A stretch of DNA of 64,000 bases from Gonatopus flavifemur (Eukaryota; Arthropoda; Insecta; Hymenoptera; Dryinidae). The stretch covers positions 26,598,001 to 26,662,000 of the forward strand of contig JAFFJZ010000003.1 in assembly GCA_018340375.1 (NCBI GenBank). Direction: 5' to 3'. The notes beneath the pieces are model-generated. The model was given only the letters and a program-made list of their open reading frames with translations. It searched no databases and was not told the DNA's origin. Shown here one piece after another: positions 46,801 to 57,490 of this stretch; position 1 is the first letter of the stretch, and the number at the start of each line of letters is the position of its first letter. Made by a program: the position numbers and the translations under genes.

Positions 46801-49506
46801 CATTTTTCAATGTGACGTTTAATTAAATTCGATCAACGAAGTAACTGTGCACTAAAATGCAAAAAAAAAGCATCGAAAATTGATCGGTCATTATGAACGT
46901 GTACCCACAAGATCCTATTCTGCTGCTTACATTGATGGGCTATCGAGTGCTTTTATAAATGCGTAAAATGAAATTAATTTGAGAATCTACCCTAATCAAT
47001 CAAATAGAACAGGTTCGGAGCGCTCCCTCAAGAAGGTATTTTCGTGCGCATTTACAGCGATGAATGGCAAACTTTTTGAACTCGAAGACGGAATATTCCC
47101 TACTCATCCTAGTTGTTACCCAAAGTTATTAAATTCTTATTCTCGATTGAATCATTTCAACTATCCTCATCGTTCCTTTGATCAATCTTACGAGATGGAA
47201 ATGCATAAGAATGAAGAAAAATGATAGCAGTTCAATACACGGTATATATATTGTCGGCAATCGGTGAATGAGCGAATTCTCCTGCCAAAGAGATTGAAAA
47301 AGGAGAAGAAAAAAAACTAACAACGACTTGAAAAAAAAAGGAAAAGGAAAGTGATGGAACGAAGTGAATATTGGCTATCTCCGAGCTTCGACGTCATTAA
47401 AACTTTTAGATTGCATAAAAATAGCTTCTCTCTCGTCGTCGCCGATCCTGACTGTGAGTTTCTCACAGAATGCCATGTCGGGCAAGAAATTTCTCTGTTC
47501 GCTCGGCCAGTAATTACGAAGCTTGATGATGAATTAAGAAAAATGGAAAACGAGAAGCGAAGGAGATAAAGAACCCGTATAGATTACGCGCTTACGCGTT
47601 CGAACCAACTCTGACAAACATCTTTGATTAGCAAACAATCCTCTTCTTCTTCAATTAAAAAATAAGATAGAAAAGAATATATATGTATATAATTCTTTTT
47701 AAATCCTGCAATTATTTATCAAGAAGATTGTTGTTGGTTTATTATTTTCTCGTTAAGAGCAGCTATGAGTAAACATGTTAAATGATCTGGAAAGTTTGAT
47801 TTCAGAGCAATTGAAACAAATTCAGATCAGAAACAAAATCAGATCTTTGGAAACTTCGAATTAATGCATGGAAGAACTAGCACCACGGTTAATTTTCAAA
47901 TATCCGAATATCAGCAACGATCAATCGAAAATAAGTTTGTTCAACTTACCCCTAGTTTCACATGAAAAGACCGATCGTTTCTATTTCTCCAAACGCAACA
48001 CGCTCATTCCTCTCTTTACAGTCCCAATATTTATCCGCGCATTCTTTTGACGTGTCCCAATTAAGTGAAAACGATTCTATGTTATCGTTGAAAAAAAAAC
48101 AACATCGAGATTATAAAATATTCCAAAACTCGCTTGTAATGGAAAACGCGGACACTCGAAATTATTTTTCGCTGCATGTCTGCAATGTTTTTTTACTAAC
48201 CCTGGCTTGTGTTGGTGATCCAAATCACTGTCAACGCCAGCAATAAATTTCAAAGCACGACCGTAATTTAAACCATTTACGCGGAACCATACGTCCGGAC
48301 GGCATATGTATAGATTTATACACATACATACTATACAATATACCTACATTTCGAATTGAAATAACTTGTCATCGTGGAATTGCTCAGCTCACACAGCTGT
48401 GACCATATTACTTCGACTGCGCCTTTATTGCAACGTACAATTCTTAAACAACATTAAGTGAAACAAGCAAAACTGTGCACCTAATTAAAAATGTAATCAA
48501 GAACGGATTACTCTCTGCTGTACATGTTCCGATCGTGCGATAAGCTGCTGAAAACTACCTCGTATAGTTTTTGTTGTTCTCAAATTGTATGGCTCTAAAT
48601 GGAACAATGAAGCTCATAAAAATTAATCGATGAATCAACATGGTTATTTTTCATTTGAGTGATGTTTCTTTTTTATAAGAGTTAAAATGAAGAATCATGA
48701 TTTGTGAAGTCATAAAATTTTAGAAACAATAATACCCTAATGGAATACAATGTTTACAAGATATCCAGCTGTAGAAAAATCGAAGGTTCGATAAAAATAC
48801 AATCATACATCGATGAAAGCATATAGCACAAGCTACAGCAAGTAGGTAACCGTCATAGACAGAGTGGTCACGGAGGTGCATAGAGGTGCACACTGAGAAA
48901 AAGGTACCTAGTTGGAACAACTGAATGTTAGTTGCCGCAGCTGGATTTTTATTTACGCTAGCTAGACTCTTGGTGGGGTTGATGGAAGTCTAGTTGTCTG
49001 AAACATGAATAAAATGGTTAATTTGATGGGAACGCAAGATTCAATTGTGACAAGTAATTGAATTTTTATTTCCAGTGACTAAATTTCCTAGCTGTCAAAT
49101 ATTACACTAGATCCTTCTTCTCCCCGAAAACAACAGATTATTAAGATGACATCAAATTGGCATCAAAATGATGTTCTTTTGATGTGATCTTGACTCAAAA
49201 TTGGTCAAAATGACTCGGGGAAATATAAAAGAATTAAAAGTAACTGAATTCCAATTGTCAAGTACACGTAAAGGTGTGCGATTCGTTAACGAACATTAGG
49301 AATTCTTATACGAATTATTCGAAAATTTTGAATCGCAAGAATTCGATCTCGAATTGGCAAAGGGAAAAAACCAAAGAATTGGTGGGAAATTTCATTGAAC
49401 CTTACTCAATTTCCGCCTATTTGTTTTCTTCCATTAGAGATCAGAAAAATTCAACGCCAATTTCGCCGAATTTCGGTGGTATTCAATAATGGTCCATAAG
49501 ATCTAG
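43891..49506. other. Unannotated stretch with one pentamer array
   Basis: About 5.6 kb with no recognised gene. Around 45150 there is a small hairpin, CCCGCTTGTGCGGG, 75 bp before the TTCAG array. CACACTGAGAAAAAGG at about 48891 is a lone MITE-like end followed by GCTAGC/CTAG-rich sequence. GATG/CATC and GAATTCG-rich low-complexity patches lie at 49145-49200 and 49275-49360. Frames here are short and unrecognised. Confidence 0.4.
45231..45260. repeat. (TTCAG)6 pentanucleotide microsatellite
   Basis: Six perfect TTCAG units, followed by degenerate TTCGTTCGG and further CAGTTCAGTT at about 45277. Confidence 0.95.
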
Positions 49507-49784
49507 TACACGTTGTAAAAAATTGCTTCCTGAATTTCATATAAATTTATGTGAAGCAATGAACATATAAATTTTTTATTGATTTTCAAAACTTTTCTGA
49601 CTTTTCATATTAAATTTTATGATATCTCATACAGACTTATGATTTTTCATCCATTCTTATATGAATTTTAATACATTTCGCAGTAAATTTCATGAATTCA
49701 TGATTTAACTTGATTTCAATCACAAGTTTCAGAGTTTTCATATTCATCTGACACATGAAATCTCAGATTGTTTTTTACAGTGCA
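49507..49784. mobile_element. TA-flanked MITE, TACACGTTGTAAAAAA end
   Basis: Left TACACGTTGTAAAAAATTGC pairs with the reverse complement of the right, TGCACTGTAAAAAACAATCT, over about 18 bp with a few differences. The 278-bp body is very AT-rich with repeated TTTCATA/TATGAAA words. Non-coding. Confidence 0.6.
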
Positions 49785-49894
49785 TTTCTGTGAAATTTGT
49801 TGACTTTCACCGAAATTTGCTGGATTGCCCTGAAAAAACACGGTTTTAGTTGCAGTAACAGTTATACGTCGAGATCACGTGAGAAATCAATCAA

Positions 49895-50166
49895 CCCAGA
49901 AAACAAAGTGGTTCAATGATTTTACAATCATGGACACTTTGAAGTCGTTCACGATTTTACAATGAACTATATGATGAGTTAACACATTATTGACCAATGA
50001 TGCATGCATTGAAGACTACTGCAACTGTTGTGCATCAATGATTGTACAATAATTGATAGTATCCACGCATTAGCCATTCTGATAGTACAACCATTGGTCA
50101 ATTGTTCATGCATCATTATGTCCATCAGATTGAGCGATCGTGGACTCGTTCGTTTTGTTTTCTGGG
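49895..50166. mobile_element. 272-bp MITE, CCCAGAAAACAAA ends
   Basis: CCCAGAAAACAAA occurs at the left end and inverted (TTTGTTTTCTGGG) at the right, 13 of 13. Inner mirrored words include TTGACCAATGATGCATG near 49990 and its counterpart CCATTGGTCAATTGTTCATG near 50090. It also contains ATGATTTTACAATCAT and CAATGATTGTACAATAATTG. Non-coding. It lies 77 bp upstream of the palindrome at 50244. Confidence 0.7.
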
Positions 50167-50243
50167 AAAGTATGTCACAATTTGTGACGTTTCGTTATGA
50201 TCTTAACGCGTTGATATTTGATGATATCGATAATTAAAGAATT

Positions 50244-50530
50244 ATCCCAATGAACATTATGAGGACGAGGACTTGGAGACAACTGGAGGAGCTCTTAAAG
50301 AGATCCTAATGTCATCCAATGCGTCGATTTAGGGGATCTTACAGAGCTCTTGTTTAAGACCACTTTATGTCATCTCTATGTTATAAATGTTCTCTTTAAG
50401 ATAACATAAAGTGATCTAAAACAAGACCTCCACAGGATCTCCTAAGCCGACGCATTGGATGACATAAAGATCTCTTTAAGAGCTCCTCCAGTTGTCTTCA
50501 AGTCCTCGTCCTCATAATGTTCATTGGGAT
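50244..50530. mobile_element. 287-bp near-perfect palindromic MITE
   Basis: ATCCCAATGAACATTATGAG at the start is exactly mirrored at the end. The arms continue GACGAGGACTTGGAGACAAC and CTGGAGGAGCTCTTAAAGAG with very few differences across about 130 bp. A short AT-rich spacer (TATGTTATAAATGTTCTC) is at the centre. The arms are so alike that the insertion, or conversion between the arms, must be recent. Non-coding; no clear target duplication. Confidence 0.85.
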
Positions 50531-50618
50531 CCCTCATGAATGCCTCCAGCTCACCGGATTCCAAGGTTCGAGATTGATGAGTTAGGGAACGCGGGTCACA
50601 GATTATTCAACAAGACCA

Positions 50619-51404
50619 TGTTGAATTCGAGCCAAATATCTTTATTAGATCAATTGGTGACCTTGTTGTTCAAGGAAGCTTGTTCAGAATACAATAAAGG
50701 CTCAAATTATAGATAATATATACATGAGACAGAGATGGCGTATAAGCTATATACAAGTGCTTCAATTTCTATTCGTAATGACTCATCAGTCTGGACGGTC
50801 TACGAGAAAACGTGTGCACACGCGACGACGAAGTACGCGATGCTTTGACAAGCACGATCGTATCGGATCTAACGGAAATAACGAGTTTACGATGATTCCA
50901 ACGGTATGGAACGCATCCGCGGACGTTAATTGGTCGTATGAATCAACCCGAACAACGGCCGATTGAATGACGCGAGTCTAGTCTCTAGTCCGGTTATTAG
51001 AGCTTTCAATATTTTCAGTCTTCTGATTGGCTTAGACGGAGTCCAATCAGAACGCTACTTTGCCTCTAGATACCATTGGCGCGGGGATAAACGAATTGAT
51101 TCTGTTAAATCTTAGAGTGATTAGGAATGTGGCGATTCTAGTGTTTTCTAGTTACTTTACTAATGTTTGGCCGTCAGAGGTTGGCGTGATCGGAATGGCC
51201 TGAGATCGCAGCCGTGAGGGGATGGCGTTGCGGTATATTCCCCGGTGGGCTAGGCTTTGCTCCTAAGAAAGAGAAGGTGGCACCGAACTTTTTCCTTCCC
51301 CCTTCCCTAACCAAACTCTACTCTAATAGAACTGGTGGTACCAAATTCTTTCCCCCGGCCCTGATCAACCCCCCAGGTTGGTTATGTTGGGTGGCACTAT
51401 AACA
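50619..51404 (-). mobile_element. Candidate solo LTR of a retrotransposon
   Basis: On the reverse strand the segment begins TGTTATAGTGCC and ends AATTCAACA, the TGTT...AACA form common to LTRs. A polyadenylation-type signal, AATAAAG, lies about 25 bp before that end, followed by TTTGGCTCGAATTC. The 786 bp are GC-richer than their flanks. They include mirrored CCAAT-box-like words (TTCTGATTGG at 51021 and CCAATCAGAA at 51043). Directly after the end comes TGGTC, the position of a primer-binding site, but I cannot match a tRNA. No second LTR, protein or target duplication is visible, so this remains tentative. Confidence 0.4.
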
Positions 51405-51554
51405 CTGGTCTATGTTCAAAGTGGGTCCTGAAAAGGACCAAACGATCGCAACGATCGGACCATCTGTCCGGATTTCTCACCAAGTATTATCCCTTTCTGT
51501 TTGACAGCATATTCGGATCTAGATAGAAGAGTGCTGATTCTTGCTCCAGCAAGA

Positions 51555-51790
51555 CGTTGATTTAAGCGAGCGTTGATTTAAGCGAGCTCGTCACAAATTG
51601 ACAAGATATCCAGGCATCAAAACCCTCGATAATTGGCTCATCACCGATAATTGGTCGTTTACTTTTCGCCATTCCTGGGCCCAAGTTATCATCCGGTATT
51701 CAGTTATCCATTGTAAACCATTAATGGGCGCCATCGCCATATGATCAATTCCACCTATGGTCCAGTCATGAGCCATTATTGGGCCGATCG
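51555..51790. repeat. Small tandem and inverted repeats
   Basis: CGTTGATTTAAGCGAG occurs twice in tandem from about 51556. Further on, GATAATTGG occurs twice (51630, 51648), and TAATTGGCTCAT is mirrored by ATGAGCCATTATT at 51768. Non-coding relic of unknown type. Confidence 0.4.
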
Positions 51791-54700
51791 TAAAACCCTG
51801 TCACGATAAAAAGAAAGACACATAATCAAGTTTCGTGACAACCTCCACTCATTCTGCAGACTCTGGGTCCACTTACAAGAAGTGTCTTGAGGGTTTTGGT
51901 GCTAGAATTCGATTCGAATGAGAAAATTCGGTTTGGTTAGATTTATTTTGATTCGATTCGATATTGATTCTTCAAAATTCGATTCGCACATCTCTAAGTA
52001 CACGTACCATATCCCACATTATAAACAGAGAAGTTTCACAACGTGAATCCAGAACTGCAAATTCTTTCAAAATCTCAAATCGGACCATACTATCGTATCG
52101 GTACCACATGAATGATTTACGTATTTAGGGCAGGTATGGATGAAGCGAACTGGAAGATAATGACAATCGATGATTGTATAAACAGCTTACACAATGCGCA
52201 ATATGTGCATCGAACCGCAAAAACAGGAGTTGTTTTTACTTACCAACTTGGTATTTAATTTATTGGTTTTTCCTACCTTCCGCGTTTATTACTGCGGAGT
52301 GTAGTATAATGAATTCAGTTCTGAATTATGCAAAATGGAATATAAAATTTCTACATCGGAGCTTCGTGGTACATGCTACTGGTGTCATACCTTCGATTTT
52401 CTCGGAGAATTAATTGGGTCAATGAAGACATCTGGATAATCAATGTTCATAGAAACACGTACATCGAGAAGATTAGAGAATTGTTCTTGAAAAATTCAGA
52501 TACGAATTGCTCTATTCGAGTGGAATATCAATATTAATTGTCGAAAAGTCGTTCAGACTCTATTTTGAATCATGTCAAGAAGAGAAGAAAGTAATCACTT
52601 CTTTCACTTTCGTGAATGAAAAATTAAGTTTTGAACAGATGATTCCATTCTAATTCAATTAATTCTACTTCACTGGTTTTCTGATTAAATTTGTCATTTA
52701 ATTTATTTATTTATCATATTTTCACGTGTATTATTGAAAGAGACTACATCCTTTATCTTTAGAATTCGTTAGTAATTTCTTTCAAATGAACAATTCGATT
52801 CTTTATAACGTTCTTTCGAACAATTGTTTATTCAAAAGAAATTAATTTCGCAAAAATAGCTCGATATTCAAATTCTCTGACCCAAGAAACATGAACCTTG
52901 TTTGAAATATTGAGTGAGGCCTCTGATATTCAGCCGCTAAACGATGCAAAATCGTGAGGAATTGCTGTCGCGCACGGATGAATAAATCGCTCTAATTTTG
53001 CAAATTAATAGTTATCGCCGGAACTTCTCTGTAGCTCATACTTCCTCCACCATTTTTTTAATGCAACGCATGCAAGAGGTGATTTTCACTTCGAATTAAA
53101 ATTCTATTAATTTATTATAAATTTTTACAAACTGTCACGACATTGTTATCTCCGGGGAAGTCTCACGAATCTAAATCCACAAGGTTTATTCCGGTACATC
53201 AAAACATGACCGAGTGAAAACGAGTTTAATATTGAAAAACATTGATTTTTGGTGCAAAAAAATAGGAAATTTTCATTTTTTTGCTCGAAAACCATCGATC
53301 CCAGAAAAAAATGGTAAACTGATATTCATTTTTCAAGCCCTGATCACCTGGGATTTTTAGATTTTCGATATTCCGACTTTTTTTAACCTAAGTGGTTATT
53401 GCATGGGGACCCTCAAATTTGTATAATTTTCGAATGATAATAATGCAATGAATGTTAATGCGAGTGAAAAGAATGCGTGTATTACAAACAACACTCGCGG
53501 ATAACAATAAATTTGAATATTAACAATTCAAATGAACAAAAAGTTTCGGAAATTTAACTTGAAAACATTGCTCGGTAAGATGAATTTTTGGAACTTCGTA
53601 GTTGGTATTAGCATTCCCGTAGTTAAGCGTATAATTTGAACTTTGAATTTGATTTAAGAGTTCATCCCTAATGAATGAAAAAGAAACCCTCTTGAGCTAA
53701 TTACCGGTAATTCCGCAGGAAATAGTTCGAGCTAACATGAATTTCGTAGTGCTGATACCAATCTTCCATCCAAACGATTATTTAATACAGCTATTTCTGA
53801 TCATGTACTTGAAGTAGCTCTCGCTATAATACCTTTAACTCGATTGAGAGGTTATGAAGTTACTACAGAACAGTCTTAACTCCAATGCTGGAAGTATACC
53901 ATAGGTTTTAGTAACAACAATAAGTCAAGATAACAGAATAAGTCCAACCAGAGAAAAAAGTGCGCGTCAAAGTGGGTGAAGTTATATTTCCTCTCGCTCA
54001 AATATCTTTTATATCTTTTTTGTAAAGTCTTTTCTTTTTATACGGCGTCCATTTACACTTGCTCAAGTGTTTAACAAAGAGAACAGATAAAAAGGAAGAA
54101 ACCTCATTCTACAGAGTTGTACAAAAAACATCACGTCAAAGAAGAATATCTCGGTATAAAAGAATATTTTTCAAAATAGTTTACGAAATGCTTATCGATC
54201 ACACATTTTATTTGATGGTATGGAAGAAAGTACTTTGATATTTAGAAAATATGTGTAGAGAACCGAAGCATCAAAATTCGTCGATGAAACATCAGAATTA
54301 TTGAATTTCACAGCACGTTTGGAATTTTTCAAACATTGCGATCTCATGTTGCTGAAATTTGAATCGTGCCCTGGAACGAATTAGTGCTCGGACAACACAA
54401 TATTCAGCTGTTAAGAGCAGAAATCTTGAAGTACATTTTTCGAACGATGCTTTCAGTTCCAAAGAGTTAATTCGAAGTGAAAGATAACAATGGTTCATCA
54501 GATTTTGTGAGTTTCTATAAACGATTCAAACTTCAAGGACATCCGAGAGGATTGTGTCTGATCTTGAAAAACGAAAACCTCCCCCAGTATGCCTGAATTT
54601 TGTCCCAGTTTTGGGCTTATACAGGTCCCATTGTACACACATTCCATTTGGGAAAATTTTCAAAATTATATATAATTTGTATACAATTCAATGTAGCTTA

Positions 54701-56265
54701 TATATAAATTATACAGAATTTTTACCATTTTTCCACATGGGATGCTATATTTTCAAATGTCTTGGGAATAAATACATTGTATAGAGTTTAATACATTGCA
54801 ATGTCTATCCCACCTCACAGAAAAATGCAGATCCTCGTGTCAACGGCAACTACCGACTATTAATAAGAATTGTCATTCCAGCGAGAATTAATGCACAAAA
54901 AAATACTCCGAATTCGAATTTCTAATTCCACTGCACAACTGAGGAACAAATTCCCTCAATAATATTTTGATGGAATCTCAAGTAATGAAATACGTGAAAG
55001 TTTGAAAATAATATACCAAATAATATAATATAACAAACGAATTATAAAATAATTTCACCGTGTCGCTACGTAGAATGCAGAGAAAAACGAAAAAATGACT
55101 ACCGTTGGGAGGTGAAAATTATTCTGAACAAAAGAATAGAAAAATTGAAAAGAATCTTTCAATTAATCACAAAGGTAGTGCGAGTTATTTCAGAGCATTA
55201 GAGAACAAAAAAGTCAAGCTACATAGTTGTCACCTCCGCGTGAAGAATCCTCTTTTGTTCTCTGACTAAAGTGTTTAAGAAAAGAGGAAAAGGAAGAAAG
55301 GGAAAAAAGCGGAGGAGCAAAGAAATGAGAAGAGAAGAAAGAAGAAAGAACGGAGAAAGTGCGAAAGAACTCTTCACGGAATTGCGGAATTACACGGAAG
55401 AATTCCAGCATAAATAGTATTTGCTAACGAGTTGGCCGTTGTAAGCTGTGCAACCACCGCAGCTCCAACACAACGACCACAGAGGAATGGCCCCTAACCA
55501 AGAAATTAAGAGAGACCGCTTTGGGTTTTGGTCCGTCCGAGGAGAGTTTTAAGACGAGTTTATGCTCCAATTACCTCGTTTGCAGCATTAAGGTGCTCCT
55601 TCTTTCTTTCTTTCTTCTTCTTCTTCTTCTTCTTCCCCTTCAAATCAACCGTGCTCCTCATCCATTTCTATTTTTCCCACGATTTCCGAAGTAGGGGATA
55701 TTTGGAAGATATTTCACAATAAATCGAGAGAGTCATTCACATTCATTGGACATGAGCACGTGATATAATATCATTAATATATCAATGATATCTGTACATC
55801 TGCTGCAATTATCAATATCGTCCTGATGGAATATAATAGAAATCAGAAATTTAAAAGTTTCAGTACTTATTTCAAAAATTATCAATATTTATTGATGTAA
55901 AAAAACATGAATTTCTGATAAAACAAAATATATTTCATCTTAACAGAAACTCTTCTCTTCTTCTGTAGAGATCTGACACGAAATGACCCATATTCATTCT
56001 TATATAGGTCGAATCTTGGAAAAGTTGGTTTCGAACCACTGAAATCACGAACTAGATAACAGTATCGACTAAGGACAAAACTACTACAAACAAAATGAAA
56101 AGAAGAGAGTAAATATCGCAAGTTTGGAAATCTGTGGTCCATTTAAAATTAGAACTCAATTTCCTATGTAACTTTTACCTATCCAATTCGAATTCCTTGA
56201 ATCTACTCAGGGGAATAATATTTCAACAACTAAAACATGTGATGTTATGAAAAAAGTACTGTGAT
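51791..56265. other. Unannotated stretch with low-complexity tracts
   Basis: No gene recognised. A GATTCGA-rich patch lies at 51905-51985. A purine-rich tract of about 95 bp runs from 55276 to 55370. A (TTC)n run lies at about 55606-55635. A region at 53130-53400 holds long A/T runs, and TGATATAATATCATTAATAT at 55760 is palindromic in type. Confidence 0.45.
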
Positions 56266-56537
56266 CTACACTGTTGAAAATTTCTTGAATTTTCATCCAC
56301 TTTTCAAATACATTTGTGAATTAAATTTTCAATTCTTGGTGATTGAATTAGGAATTTAATCACAAGTAATTGAATTTTCAATTCTTGCTATGTTGAATGA
56401 CCCATAATAGTATAGTGTATTAACTGAATTTTCATTCAAATGTAATTTAAATTTCAAGAACTTTTTCAATCACGTGAGTGGAAATTGCTTCCATCACATG
56501 TGATTGAAGCTTCATGCAGAAATTTCTAACAGTGTAG
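56266..56537. mobile_element. MITE family B, copy 1 (CTACACTGTTGAAAATTTC)
   Basis: CTACACTGTTGAAAATTTCT (left) and CTACACTGTTAGAAATTTCT (reverse complement of right) match in 17 of 20. The body repeats AATTGAATTTTCAATT, TTCAATCAC and GTGATTGAA words in both orientations. 272 bp, non-coding. The copy at 60080-60286 shares both ends. Confidence 0.75.
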
Positions 56538-56650
56538 ATTATATTATCAACCTTTTTTCTTTTATACAGTACTCGACTGGCCTTTTGAACTACACAAATC
56601 TGGATTACACAATTACACGGGTCAACAACAAAACATTTCTTCTCTGGTGC

Positions 56651-56866
56651 TGGAGGTTTGGTAACTGATTCGGAGTGCTTTTGGTGCGTTGGATGCAAAG
56701 CGAATATCAAATTCCTCAGATCAGCTCACTTTTCATTATCTTGAATTGATTATTAATTCATGAATTTTATGTATAAAAAATTATAAAAAACGAGGTGATC
56801 CAACAAATTTGATGTTGTTTTCGTATTCAGTGTCCTAAAACTACTCCGAATCAGTTACAAAACCTC
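56651..56866. repeat. Inverted repeat, 33-bp arms
   Basis: Left GGAGGTTTGGTAACTGATTC plus GGAGTGCTTTTGG at 56652-56684. Right, reverse complemented, GAGGTTTTGTAACTGATTCG plus GAGTAGTTTTAGG at 56834-56866. Similarity extends a little further outward. The 150-bp spacer is AT-rich and non-coding. The reverse frame across the left arm (56447-56710) has no known domain. Confidence 0.6.
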
Positions 56867-57384
56867 AAGCATAAAAATGACTGTTGACCAGTTTTATCAC
56901 AAGAATACACAGAGGGTACTTTAAAAATCGAACACAAAATTGGAACTTTACATGAAAAAATGTACATGAAATCATTGTACATCACAAATCTGAACTCCAC
57001 TGTTCCGAACTACATCGGGAGAATATAAGAAATTCAATAGAATGAAGGATTAGTTCAAATGGAAATATCTTTGAATACGTTGTTATTGTTGAACTGAAAA
57101 TGTTTTTCTTCAACTTTATACCATTATAAATATTCTTTCTATCATCCTTATGAGTTATACGAATTCTTAAATAACAGCGATAACATATTATACGGAAATA
57201 TTTCCATTAGAACTGTGACCGGGCTTATTACATCCATCCCTCTAATGATCGAAGAGTATACTTATTAGAGTGAGCCAAAAAAACTAACTGTTGAAATGGA
57301 TCTATATATCGAGAAAAGAATTCCCCCGTTTGGCAGAACTTTTAGCTCAATTTTGAAAGATGTCGGTAAGCATTTCGAACCTCA

Positions 57385-57490
57385 AACCTTAGACTTCCAC
57401 TTTGAAAGAGTAGGAATTTCACTTGAAATTTCGACAGGCTCACTTCTGACTACCTAAAAAGTGGAATCTCACTCTAGAAATTTTAGGAGT
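57385..57490. repeat. GAGTG-rich repeat, copy 2 (partial)
   Basis: Matches the right half of 41174-41415: TTAGACTTCCACTTTGAAAG, then GGAATTTCACTTGAAATTTC, GACAGGCTCACTTCTGACT and TCTCACTCTAGAAATTTTAG. The left part of the repeat is absent. Confidence 0.65.

Noticed and set aside
47560..47620. GTTCGAAC motif in a GC-richer context, tRNA T-loop-like
   Set aside because: No D-arm, anticodon arm or acceptor pairing could be drawn around it.
55990..56090. tRNA-like sequence on the reverse strand with GTGGTTCGAAACCA
   Set aside because: It resembles a T-arm, but the acceptor stem does not pair and the variable region is missing. At most a decayed relic, more likely chance.
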